From CALJFL01 sp047633055 (GTDB taxonomy: Bacteria > Pseudomonadota > Gammaproteobacteria > Pseudomonadales > Halieaceae), in NCBI GenBank assembly GCA_047633055.1, contig JBLIEI010000007.1, positions 1-64,000 of the forward strand: a DNA stretch of 64,000 nucleotides. The letters are read 5' to 3'. The notes beneath the pieces are model-generated. The model had not been told where the DNA came from. It saw only the letters and a program-made list of their open reading frames with translations, and did no database searches. How positions within the stretch are numbered: position 1 is the first letter of the stretch; each line of letters opens with the position of its first letter. Below, in pieces: positions 17,924 to 26,107 of this stretch. The translations under genes and the position numbers were made by a program.

Positions 17924-18505
17924 TTATGAATAGTTGTTATTCACGAAACCCCAGTTTACCAGTGCCCAGAACGCGTCCAGATACTTGGGGCGGGCATTGC
18001 GGTAGTCTATGTAGTAGGCGTGCTCCCATACGTCCACTGTCAGTAACGGCGTGACCGCTGAATCAGTCAGGGGGTTGGCGGCGTTGCTGGTATTAAGTAT
18101 CGCCAGACTGCCATCATTGTTCTTTACCAGCCAGGTCCAGCCGGAGCCAAAGTTGCCTGCGGCGGACTTGCTGAACGCTTCCCTGAATTCATCGAAGGAG
18201 CCGAAGGAGTCCTCGATGGCAGAGGCAATGGGGCCGACCGCAGCCCCGCCACCTTCAGGGCTCAGGCAGTTCCAATAAAATGTATGGTTCCACACCTGCG
18301 CGGCGTTGTTGAACAATCCGCCCTCCGCCGTCCTGATAATTTCCTCCAGCGACTTGCCCTCGTTATGCGTGCCCTCAATTAGGCCATTGAGCTTCTTCAA
18401 ATAGCTCTGGTGGTGCTTGCCGTAGTGGTAATCCAACGTCTCTTTCGAGATATGGGGCGCGAGAGATTCCCTAGAATAAGGTAGTTCAGGTAATTCAAAA
18501 GCCAT
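17924..18505 (-). CDS. sodB: Iron superoxide dismutase
   Basis: The 193-residue enzyme converts superoxide to oxygen and hydrogen peroxide in the cytoplasm. The metal ligands are visible: His in HYGKHHQSYLKKLN, His in AAQVWNHTFYWN, and Asp and His in VDVWEHAYYIDYRN. The glutamine in NNAAQVWNH and the AAGNFGSGWTWLV segment point to the iron rather than manganese type. An AAGGAA ribosome site precedes the ATG at 18505, six codons inside the longest open frame. It lies in the stress region between the DUF4426 duplication and the second ferritin-like gene, all consistent with oxidative-stress defence. Confidence 0.96.
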   Translation of the reverse strand: MAFELPELPYSRESLAPHISKETLDYHYGKHHQSYLKKLNGLIEGTHNEGKSLEEIIRTAEGGLFNNAAQVWNHTFYWNCLSPEGGGAAVGPIASAIEDSFGSFDEFREAFSKSAAGNFGSGWTWLVKNNDGSLAILNTSNAANPLTDSAVTPLLTVDVWEHAYYIDYRNARPKYLDAFWALVNWGFVNNNYS

Positions 18506-18689
18506 TGATTGTTCCTTGTACATGGTTTAATACTTTGACAAGCCACCGCTCACCACCAGATTGCGCGGTTTGGCGCCATGTTCTTGCCCGTTTCTTGAAC
18601 GTTATAGAAGGTAGCACGACAAGCCGATAATCGTCTGTTCGTCATCACACAAAGGTGGATGAACATCTTCGCCACATCACACTGTTCAA

Positions 18690-18703
18690 GTGCGGCAGCG
18701 CAC
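18690..18703. promoter_or_regulatory. Palindrome GTGCGGCAGCGCAC upstream of ferritin-like gene 2
   Basis: The 14-base inverted repeat is identical to 7883-7896 and is followed by AGATATGGCTGCC, similar to the sequence after the first copy. It lies upstream of the second ferritin-like gene. Related sequences with GCGCACAGA or CGCACAGACACTGC occur near 11059, 24381 and 37706. Confidence 0.4.
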
Positions 18704-18773
18704 AGATATGGCTGCCGGGTGAGAATATGTTTTGCTGTTAGGGGAGGAGACCACAGCGACCCAGAAAATCGTA

Positions 18774-19301
18774 ATGACCGATATCAAAACATTGCGCAGC
18801 TATGCACGTAAGCATATCGAGAAAGGAGCGGTTACCGCCGGTTACCCTGCAGATCGAACAGAAGTGCTGAAGTTACTCAACGAAGCACTCGCCACAGAAA
18901 TTGTTTGTGCGCTGCGCTATCGCCGCCATCACTTCATGGCTCGGGGTATTCATGCAAAAAGTATCGTTAATGAGTTTCTTGTTCATTCCGATCAGGAACA
19001 GGGGCATGCTGACCAAATTGCCGGACGCATTGTGCAACTGGGTGGCGAGCCTGATTTTGCGTCAGATAATCTTGCTAGCCGCAGTCATGCGGAATACGTG
19101 GCAGGCAAGTCACTGGTTGAGATGATCAAGGAGGATCTGGTGGCGGAACGTATCGCCATCGATATCTATTGCGAAATGATTCAATACCTCGGCGATCAAG
19201 ATCCAACGACGAGTGAGTTGCTAAAAGAAATCCTGGCGGTTGAAGAGCAACATGCCGATGAACTTGCCGATTTATTGGCGGGAGTGCCAACGGTCTCGTA
19301 A
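18774..19301 (+). CDS. Ferritin-like / bacterioferritin-family protein (copy 2)
   Basis: This paralogue of 7950-8504 keeps the di-iron motifs: EIVCALRYRRHH, DQEQGHADQIAGRI, EDLVAERIAIDIYCEMI and AVEEQHADELADLL. The 175 residues from ATG 18774 cover the whole fold. Compared with copy 1, the codon corresponding to its ATG is no longer a start, although a GGGGAGGAG ribosome site remains just upstream of that place. Initiation would have to use the internal ATG at 18774, 26 bases beyond that site, or a TTG at 18732 with no site. The gene may be poorly translated or on the way to becoming a pseudogene. Confidence 0.75.
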   Translation: MTDIKTLRSYARKHIEKGAVTAGYPADRTEVLKLLNEALATEIVCALRYRRHHFMARGIHAKSIVNEFLVHSDQEQGHADQIAGRIVQLGGEPDFASDNLASRSHAEYVAGKSLVEMIKEDLVAERIAIDIYCEMIQYLGDQDPTTSELLKEILAVEEQHADELADLLAGVPTVS

Positions 19302-19504
19302 TCACCAATTCGGTCATAGTAAACCAGCTAGGTTAGTAAAATTCGGCTAGTTTCCAATTCGACGTCTTTCGCAATCTCGGAGATCATAATTGGACTGCGG
19401 CTGCCATTTACAACTTTATCCAGTTAGATGCGATTTTGGAGCGGTTGCCCTCAAGGACTTTCCAAAAAATATCCGGCGGTGCCAGGCGGCTGATCGACGC
19501 GGGG

Positions 19505-19813
19505 CTAAGTGCTGTCCCACATCACATTACACTCTTCCCTGACCGCTGCGCGGAGTAATTCGATCAAAGGCAGTGCTCGGTGCGAAAGACTGATGGCCGA
19601 TTCTTCGTCATCTCAGTCCTCAGACAGTTCCGGCTCGGTTGGCGACGTTTCGGCAGCAATCGCGGACTCAAGTCGATCCAGGACCACCTGAACATCTTCT
19701 GCCAGAATCGCACCTGGCACCATATCACTGTGGCCCATCATTGTGAGCAGCCGAAGTGCCACCTGGCCGAACATCGTTATGTCCGCATAGGCAGGGGAAG
19801 AAAAGGTTACTAC
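19505..19813 (-). pseudogene. DUF1840 family protein with internal stop
   Basis: The minus strand reads VTFSSPAYADITMFGQVALR, MMGHSDMVPGAILAEDV, then a variable linker, and ISLSHRALPLIELLRAA ending near NVMWDST. This is the full DUF1840 pattern of about 100 residues. A TGA at 19613-19615 lies in the variable linker, and no ATG, GTG or TTG stands where the family begins (MLVTF). With both the start and one internal codon lost it is probably a pseudogene, although only two point changes are needed to restore it. Confidence 0.75.
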
Positions 19814-20233
19814 ACGCTATAAATTAAGGTAGGTCTATCGCAGCACATACAACTTCAGACCTGCTTCCACGCCGGATCGACGTTACCAACGGATGCCCGC
19901 GGCGGTTTGAGGCAAGGCCGCGGTGCTACTCAGGCAAGGTTGATCCGGAGCTCTAGGCCTGGAACTCCTGACGGATCTCGTCGAAGCGCCTGTCTGTTCG
20001 TTAACGAACGGAATCGGCGCACTAAGTACCCTACCATCCTCAAAAGTGGATTCGTGCACTGTTGGGGTCGCACTTCTATGATCGCAGTTCCCGCGTTGCT
20101 GCCCAATATCATCGGCGGCAGCGTGTTGTTCGCGATGATGGCCTATGCGCAGGTGCGCCATGAAATCGAGGCCGGCCCCACCACACCCCGGCCGGCCGGC
20201 GAAAAAGTGAGGCCCTACCAAGGAATTATAGCC
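19814..20233. other. Region upstream of sorbosone dehydrogenase
   Basis: The frame of the following gene is open for 109 codons through this stretch and includes a hydrophobic piece (ALLPNIIGGSVLFAMMAYAQ) and the tail RPAGEKVRPYQGIIA. It may be the C-terminus of an unrelated membrane protein that has lost its beginning; the family was not recognised. A perfect 14-base palindrome, GTTCGTTAACGAAC, lies at 19996-20009 and could be an operator. Confidence 0.35.
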
Positions 20234-21637
20234 ATGACAAAGACCCATACCATCCCCGCTACTGGATCTGCGACGCTCAAGCCGCGCTTTCGCAGGTCAT
20301 ACCGCAGGCCAGCGACCTTGCCCCTGTTGGTCACCGCACTCGCGCTGGCCGCGTGCAGCAACAACGCATCGCTGCCGATCGATGCCGGTTATGGCCCCAA
20401 CCCGACGCTGCCCGCGCCGCAGCAAGCGTTAATCCCCACGGTATATATTGCCGATGCACATGGCTGGCCGGCGGGGCAGACGCCGCAGGTATCCAGTGGC
20501 CTGCAGATCAAGGCGTTTGCCAGCGACCTGGATCACCCGCGCTGGCTCTACACGCTGCCCAACGGCGACATACTGGTCGCGGAGACCGATGCACCTCCAA
20601 AGCCCGAAGACAGCAAGGGGCTGCGCGGCTGGGTCAGGGGCCTGGTGATGCAGAAGGCCGGATCAGACCACCCCAGCGCCAACCGCATCACGCTGCTGCG
20701 GGACACCGACGCCGATGGTGTGGCCGACGTGCGCAAGGTGTTTATAGACCAGTTGAACTCGCCGTTCGGCATGGTGCTGGTGGGGCAGCACCTGTATGTT
20801 GCCGCGACCGACGCCGTGCTGGTGTTTCCTTACTCGGCAGGCGCCACGCGCATCGACGCACCGCCGCAGCAACTGGTGGCGTTGCCCGGCGGGCCGATCA
20901 ACCACCACTGGACCAAGAACATCATCGCCAACGCCGACGGCTCGAAGCTGTATGTCACGGTCGGTTCCAACAGCAACATCGGTGAAAACGGCATGGCCGC
21001 CGAACAGGGCCGTGCGGCCATTTGGGAAGTCAACAGCGACGGTAGTGGACACCGCGAATTCGCAACCGGCCTGCGCAACCCCAACGGCATGGCCTGGAAA
21101 GCGGACTCCAAGGTGCTGTGGACGGTGGTCAACGAACGCGACGAACTCGGCGGTGACCTGGTGCCCGACTACCTGACGTCGGTGCGTGACGGCGGCTTCT
21201 ACGGCTGGCCGTACAGCTACTGCGGCCAGCATGTGGATGACCGCGTCCAGCCGCAGCAGCCCGCGCTGGTCGCCAGCGCCCTGGTACCCGACTACGCGCT
21301 GGGCTCGCATACCGCCTCGCTGGGCCTCGTCTCCTCCGACGGACAGTCACTGGCGCCCCGCTATGCGCACGGTATGTTCATCGGCCAGCACGGCTCGTGG
21401 AACCGCAGGCCACGCAGTGGGTACAAGGTGGTATTCGTGCCCTTCGACGGCACAAATCCATCGGGGCAGCCGGTGGACGTGGTAACCGGCTTCCTGCACG
21501 AGGACCAGGCCTACGGTCGCCCGGTAGGCGTGGCGCTGGACAAGGGTGGCGCGCTGCTGGTGGCCGACGACGTCGGCAATACGGTGTGGAGGGTCAGCGC
21601 GGCGGCGCGAATCCTCAGCCAACCCTGCGGCCGCTAA
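20234..21637 (+). CDS. PQQ-dependent sorbosone/sugar dehydrogenase-like lipoprotein
   Basis: From ATG 20234 the protein has 467 residues. It begins with a lipoprotein signal peptide (TLPLLVTALALAAC) and continues with a six-bladed propeller of the glucose/sorbosone dehydrogenase family: HPRWLYTLPNGDILVAET, a calcium-like loop DTDADGVADVRKVF, LNSPFGMVLVGQHLYVAATD, HHWTKNIIANADGSKLYVTV and ATGLRNPNGMAWK. Such enzymes oxidise aldoses or sorbosone with PQQ in the periplasm. AAGGAA about 10 bases upstream supports the start. GC content is clearly higher than in neighbouring genes, suggesting separate acquisition. Its last 23 bases overlap a small gene on the opposite strand. Confidence 0.88.
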   Translation: MTKTHTIPATGSATLKPRFRRSYRRPATLPLLVTALALAACSNNASLPIDAGYGPNPTLPAPQQALIPTVYIADAHGWPAGQTPQVSSGLQIKAFASDLDHPRWLYTLPNGDILVAETDAPPKPEDSKGLRGWVRGLVMQKAGSDHPSANRITLLRDTDADGVADVRKVFIDQLNSPFGMVLVGQHLYVAATDAVLVFPYSAGATRIDAPPQQLVALPGGPINHHWTKNIIANADGSKLYVTVGSNSNIGENGMAAEQGRAAIWEVNSDGSGHREFATGLRNPNGMAWKADSKVLWTVVNERDELGGDLVPDYLTSVRDGGFYGWPYSYCGQHVDDRVQPQQPALVASALVPDYALGSHTASLGLVSSDGQSLAPRYAHGMFIGQHGSWNRRPRSGYKVVFVPFDGTNPSGQPVDVVTGFLHEDQAYGRPVGVALDKGGALLVADDVGNTVWRVSAAARILSQPCGR

Positions 21638-21764
21638 AGACCTGGTAAACTACGATGATGAGTGCGATCACAAGCAAGGCGTGGATGAAGCCTCCTCCGG
21701 TGAATGCGGTTGCCAAACCAAGAGCCCAAAGAATCGAAAGTACAGCAGCAATAATGTATAACAT
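21615..21764 (-). CDS. lmo0937 family small membrane protein
   Basis: This 49-residue gene is easily missed. It reads MLYIIAAVLSILWALGLATA, then FTGGGFIHALLVIALIIVV and ends YQVFSGRRVG. The two helices separated by a glycine-rich turn and the basic end are the lmo0937 pattern of tiny membrane proteins with unknown function, frequent beside general-stress genes. The ribosome site is weak (CAGG). Its 3' end overlaps the end of the sorbosone dehydrogenase gene by 23 bases in convergent orientation. Confidence 0.8.
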   Translation of the reverse strand: MLYIIAAVLSILWALGLATAFTGGGFIHALLVIALIIVVYQVFSGRRVG

Positions 21765-22712
21765 GACCTGTTTTTCTCTACTTAAATGAACGATCCGACT
21801 GTATTTTTCGAGGATTCGAAACTATTACAGCAGTCAGATATTATCCCCTACCGACTTCACCACCATTCGCTACCGAACAGACCGCGGCGATATCAGCACT
21901 GTCGGGTAGCATCGCGGCCAATCGCTGAGCGCTAGCGCGTAACGTCCATTACGGAGCATCCGGCCCATCAACCATGCGTCCGGGCGGTCTGGCGCATGAC
22001 GAAGATCTGCAGGATCGGACGAAGACAACGCAGGCTCCCAGCCCGCATTATGTGGTTGACGGCGAGACGCGTCGGTGTATTAGCTTCGAAACTCGCTCAG
22101 CGCCAGTGTCGCCGCCGTGAGGCGCGCCTCTGATGATCATGCCAGCGTGCCGCTGCAGGATAGACCATTCACCAGGCCCTTTTCCCGAAGCAGCATATCT
22201 TCCGGACGGCATGAAGCTGATGGGGCCGGTATGTTACCTACCGCACCGACCGCGGCGGGAACTTCACCTATCTTAGACGCTGTAGTCCAACGCTCCCCTG
22301 ATTCATTGAGCGATGGATGTTACGATTAAGCAAGCCGACTCTCGACCATCATCCGCTCTGTCGTGAGTCACCGGCATCGAGCGTAGCGATCACGAGGAGG
22401 CAGACATCATGGCATCAACACTCAGACCTACTTCGTCGGCAGCGGCGGCATCCCCTTCAGCAACAGATTGTTCACGGCGCACGCGTCAGGCGACCAGCCA
22501 TTGCCGGTGCCGTCGAACACTAAAAATATCGACTTCATCAGCGAATTCATCGCAATCACGCTGGACACCGTCTTCATGGTGGAGTTCTCGGTGCAGGCCG
22601 CATTACTACACTGCAAACACAATATTAGGTAAGATTGAATGGCAGGATAATCAATGTTAGATAGAACCAGAATCGCCTGGTGCTGCCTGGCCTTGTGCAT
22701 AAGCTGAACAGA
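21765..22712. other. Long non-coding or degenerate stretch
   Basis: About 950 bases hold no gene that could be identified. One plus-strand frame from 22409 has a nearby AGGAGG but a composition (many Ser, Thr, Arg) typical of an out-of-frame reading. Another frame there reads TYFVGSGGIPFSNRLFTAH, which may be a remnant of an unknown protein. The stretch resembles decayed DNA. Confidence 0.4.
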
Positions 22713-24068
22713 ATGCCTGCTAACTCAAAGAATGCGCTGCAACGTGGACTTGAAAGTATCCAGGATCCTTTTTCAAGTTTCATCCAAGCGCAGACAACAA
22801 CCAGCTGGTTTCTTTTACTAGCTACAGTTCTGGCCCTGTGGTGGGCTAACTCAGATTATGCTTCTACCTATCAGGATCTGACCCAAACACCGGTTGGATT
22901 TTTTCTGGGTGATTTTAGCCTGCAGGCTTCTCTCAAACACGTCATCAATGATGGATTGATGGTCATATTTTTCCTCCTTCTCGGAATTGAAATAAAACGA
23001 GAAGTCATTGCTGGCGATCTCGCTCGTAAAGAAAATCGACACATGCTGCTTCTCTGCGCCGCCGGTGGAATGGTCTGTCCGGCGGCGATCTATCTGGCGT
23101 TCAACTGGTCTCTTGATTCTGATATTGGATGGGGCATTCCTATAGCTACTGATACCGCGTTTGCTCTGGGTGTACTCACCATCGTGAGAAAACACATTCC
23201 AAGCAGTCTATTGGCCTTTCTCGTCGGCCTGGCTATCGTAGATGACATCGGGGCAATATTGGTCATAGCAATATTTTACGCTCAGGATGTGTCCATAATG
23301 TTTCTATTGATCTCCTTTACATTCATTGCATTTCTGGCAATAGGTAATTACGCAGGCGTACGCCAGCGATATTTCTATATTTTTGTAGGCATTGCAGCCT
23401 GGTGGATGATGCTAAAATCTGGCGTTCACCCCACACTTGCCGGCGTTGCCATTGCCTTCACTATACCAGCACGTACTGAGCAAACCTCGAAAAAGCAACT
23501 GGGTAGAGCGAAGACAATAATTCGCTCCATGCAGAAAGAGGAAAAACCCATCGACGTACTCGGCAGTCGTGCGGATCATGAACATGTGATGGAGGTGCGT
23601 GATTCTGCAGAACGCGCCAGCACACCTCTGCGTCGCTGGGAAGATACACTGGAGTCACCGGTGGCACTAATTGTCTTACCCCTGTTTGTGCTGGCCAATG
23701 CCGGTGTACTCTTCAGTTTGAACTCCTTTATGGAAAGCCTTCAACATCCAATCGGATTGGGAATTATCAGTGGACTCGTCCTCGGAAAATTTATCGGCAT
23801 TTCCGGTGCGTGCTGGCTGGGTCTACGCTACAAAATTGGTTGTTTACCCGAGGGCGTCAATTTTCAACATGTCATTGGCGTCTCATTTATAGCCGGCATA
23901 GGATTTACCATGTCCACATTTATAGCCACGCTGGGCTTTGACGCCCAACCAGATCATCTCCAGAGTGCAAAATCATCAATTCTGGTCGCTTCATTAATTT
24001 CTGCGGTCATCGGAGCATTGTATCTTCGATTTTTTGCTGCAAAGAAACAAGATGCGTCACGTGATTAG
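22713..24068 (+). CDS. nhaA: Na+/H+ antiporter NhaA
   Basis: The 451-residue inner-membrane protein exchanges sodium for protons and protects against salt and alkali. Features include the DGLMVIFFLLLGIEIKRE segment of helix II, the IPIATDTAFALGVL stretch of helix IV and the paired aspartates in GLAIVDDIGAILVIA of helix V that bind the ions. Near the end, VSFIAGIGFTMSTFIATLGF is the usual helix XI. A charged insert of about 50 residues (around 265-320) makes it longer than the 388-residue E. coli protein. GTG codons at 22680 and 22695 are alternative starts. Confidence 0.94.
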   Translation: MPANSKNALQRGLESIQDPFSSFIQAQTTTSWFLLLATVLALWWANSDYASTYQDLTQTPVGFFLGDFSLQASLKHVINDGLMVIFFLLLGIEIKREVIAGDLARKENRHMLLLCAAGGMVCPAAIYLAFNWSLDSDIGWGIPIATDTAFALGVLTIVRKHIPSSLLAFLVGLAIVDDIGAILVIAIFYAQDVSIMFLLISFTFIAFLAIGNYAGVRQRYFYIFVGIAAWWMMLKSGVHPTLAGVAIAFTIPARTEQTSKKQLGRAKTIIRSMQKEEKPIDVLGSRADHEHVMEVRDSAERASTPLRRWEDTLESPVALIVLPLFVLANAGVLFSLNSFMESLQHPIGLGIISGLVLGKFIGISGACWLGLRYKIGCLPEGVNFQHVIGVSFIAGIGFTMSTFIATLGFDAQPDHLQSAKSSILVASLISAVIGALYLRFFAAKKQDASRD

Positions 24069-24462
24069 ACGCCAAAAATCGACGCTAATTGGTTCAGTCG
24101 TTATGCGTAACCAGGACAACTAGCGCCGATTGAAGATAATATTGAATAAGGTGGTCTTATAAATCAAAACGAAGATAGGACACAGCATTATCGTAAAGAT
24201 AGCCTGACATTAGTCGGTGCAGTTACACGTGGTACCGGCGTTAGAACGATTCCATAAGTCTGGTGGGCTGAGTATCCTAGTAATTCCCTTGCGGCTCACG
24301 CCGATCTGCCAGCCCTTTCCATCAACATAGTTCTTCTACCCGCACCAGGAGAGTTCCGACGCAACTCAGTGTGTGGGTTAACGCACAGACACTGCGCACA
24401 CCCGTCGGTAAGATCGATAAACTCGCCGAGGCTCGGCGCTGTCCACACAAAAGGGGTCAATC
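24069..24462. other. Intergenic stretch with possible regulatory repeat
   Basis: No gene was recognised in these 394 bases. At 24370-24401 it contains GTGTGGGTTAACGCACAGAC followed by ACTGCGCACAC, related to the palindrome that precedes the ferritin-like genes. It lies about 60-90 bases before the CHRD gene and may be its regulatory region. Confidence 0.35.
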
Positions 24463-24894
24463 ATGCACACACCTAGCCGCTCATCAATGCAGTTTCCTCG
24501 CGCATACCTCCTCGCAATGATAATGGGGGTGGCATCGTTTGGCGTCTCGGCAGCGGAGATGAACGTCACGCTCAGCGGCGACCAGGAAGTGCCGCCGGTT
24601 ACAACTATGGCTGCCGGCACAGCACAGTTCATGGTAGACGACGATATGTCTCTGTCGGGCAGTGTCGAAACTCAAGATATCAGTGCAACCGCCGCGCACA
24701 TTCACGCGGGCGCTGCAGGAAAGAACGGACCGGTTGTGGTTCCGCTGACGATGAAGGGCGACAACGAGTGGATAGTGCCGGCGGATGCCAAGTTAACTGC
24801 TGCGCAGATTACAGAGCTTAAGGCGGGCGGCATGTATATCAACGTGCATAGCGCTGCACACCCAGGCGGCGAAATCCGCGCCCAGCTGAAGTAA
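24463..24894 (+). CDS. CHRD domain protein, exported
   Basis: The 143-residue protein has a signal peptide (YLLAMIMGVASFGVSAAE) and a single CHRD domain, named for its resemblance to chordin repeats. The pattern is VTLSGDQEVPPVTT, then FMVDDDMSLSGSVE, the histidine-containing ATAAHIHAGAAGKNGPVVV and finally GGMYINVHSAAHPGGEIRAQL. Such domains are found in secreted proteins; their role is unclear, possibly metal binding or adhesion. The ATG at 24463 follows GGGG at short distance; a second ATG at 24487 would shorten the signal peptide. Confidence 0.88.
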   Translation: MHTPSRSSMQFPRAYLLAMIMGVASFGVSAAEMNVTLSGDQEVPPVTTMAAGTAQFMVDDDMSLSGSVETQDISATAAHIHAGAAGKNGPVVVPLTMKGDNEWIVPADAKLTAAQITELKAGGMYINVHSAAHPGGEIRAQLK

Positions 24895-25028
24895 CTGCTC
24901 GCGATGCGACCCAACTGTCCGGTCACATCGCCCGGCGAACTGATCGGCGGTCGAATGCGAATTTCGCGGCGAATTATTGTGTCTGCCAACCCTGAACCAA
25001 CGACGTTGAAACCACGCTGGAGCCGTCC

Positions 25029-25637
25029 ATGTTCTGGCGCGTGATTTTCTTCCTACGGGCCTTGATGGCCGTCGGCGTCGCCGGTGTCTTCGTTCTGGCC
25101 TGGCACCCGGCCTACAATCCGATCAAGCCACCCACGGCGGATGCCTTTGATGCCGGCCAGGTACAACACGGCGAAGTTCTTGCCAGCGCCGGCTATTGCG
25201 CCACCGGCATTGGCAACTGGTCGGAACCGGCATTCGCACGCGCCTCGCGCGAAGGCATTTCGCGCGAGGGTTCCGAGCTGTTCCCGTCGTATCGAATCGA
25301 TCATTTCACCAAATTGAGTGCTGAGGAAGTCGGCGCACCGTATGCCTATCTGATAAGCCAGCCCGCGGTCAGCGCCCCGGATAAAGCAAACAAATTGCCG
25401 TTTCCTCTGAATATCCGGGCCCTGCAGGCGGGCTGGAAACTGCTGTTCCTCGACAAGGCTCGCTTCACGTCAGTGCCCGGCAAAGACGAGGAATGGAACC
25501 GCGGCGCCGATAACGGCGCCAACCCGACCAATTTCATCCGTGTCGTGATACATGGCGTCGGTGTCGCCGAGGGGATTCCCGCAGCGATGATGCCGCCGTT
25601 CGGCATTGAACGCACTACGGGAATCACCTCATCATGA
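25029..25637 (+). pseudogene. Cytochrome c subunit remnant lacking haem motifs
   Basis: In operons of this kind the first gene encodes a multi-haem cytochrome c of about 400 residues. Here 202 residues remain. The N-terminal membrane helix and the approach to the first haem site are present (GEVLASAGYCATGIGNW), but the expected CxxCH reads CATGIG. Later landmarks LSAEEVGAPYAYLISQPAVS and GWKLLFLDKARF remain, while the other CxxCH sites are absent. The product could not carry c-type haem. Its stop overlaps the start of the next gene (ATGA), so it may survive for translational coupling. Confidence 0.75.
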
Positions 25638-26107
25638 CCGCCCTGATACTTAACGGCCGCGACGTATCCTTCGACGTCGATCCACAAACTCCACTGCTCT
25701 GGATAATTCGCGACGAACTCGGCCTGACCGGTACCAAGTTCGGCTGCGGCATTGGCCTGTGCGGAGCCTGCACAGTGCATCTGAATGGCCGGGCGATCCG
25801 TTCATGTATCACCCCGGTCGCTGCTGCCGATGGCGCCGCGATCACGACCATCGAAGGCCTCGACCCGAATGGCGCGCATCCCCTGCAACAGGCGTGGATC
25901 GAAACCCAGGCGCCCCAGTGCGGTTATTGCCAGTCCGGCCAGATCATGCAGGCGGCAACGCTGCTCAAGGACTTCCCACAACCGACAGACAAGGATATCG
26001 ATTCGGTTATGAACGGTAATCTCTGTCGCTGCATGGCCTATCGACGCATCCGCGCAGCGATCAAGCTGGCCTCTGCCCGCATGGGCACGAAGGCCGGTCA
26101 TGAGTAG
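25634..26107 (+). CDS. (2Fe-2S) subunit of molybdenum hydroxylase (IorA-like)
   Basis: The 157-residue iron-sulfur subunit carries two [2Fe-2S] clusters. The plant-ferredoxin-type cluster is seen in FGCGIGLCGACTVHLNG with a further Cys in AIRSCITPV. The second cluster is bound by CGYCQSGQIMQA and NGNLCRCMAY. It resembles the small subunit of isoquinoline 1-oxidoreductase and related aldehyde dehydrogenases. It shares ATGA with the end of the cytochrome gene and overlaps the large subunit by 8 bases, a tight operon. Electrons from the Mo centre pass through it to an acceptor; the usual cytochrome partner is broken here. Confidence 0.93.
   Translation: MTALILNGRDVSFDVDPQTPLLWIIRDELGLTGTKFGCGIGLCGACTVHLNGRAIRSCITPVAAADGAAITTIEGLDPNGAHPLQQAWIETQAPQCGYCQSGQIMQAATLLKDFPQPTDKDIDSVMNGNLCRCMAYRRIRAAIKLASARMGTKAGHE

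Noticed and set aside
19907..20233. Extended N-terminus of the sorbosone dehydrogenase
   Set aside because: The extension contains an unrelated membrane-like segment; a lipoprotein signal follows an ATG with AAGGAA at 20234.
20663..21310. Long antisense frame in the sorbosone dehydrogenase gene
   Set aside because: Shadow of a GC-rich gene; composition rich in His, Arg and Val with no domain.
22409..22660. 83-codon frame with AGGAGG upstream
   Set aside because: Low-complexity Ser/Thr/Arg composition typical of an out-of-frame reading, and the alternative frame is equally plausible as a remnant.
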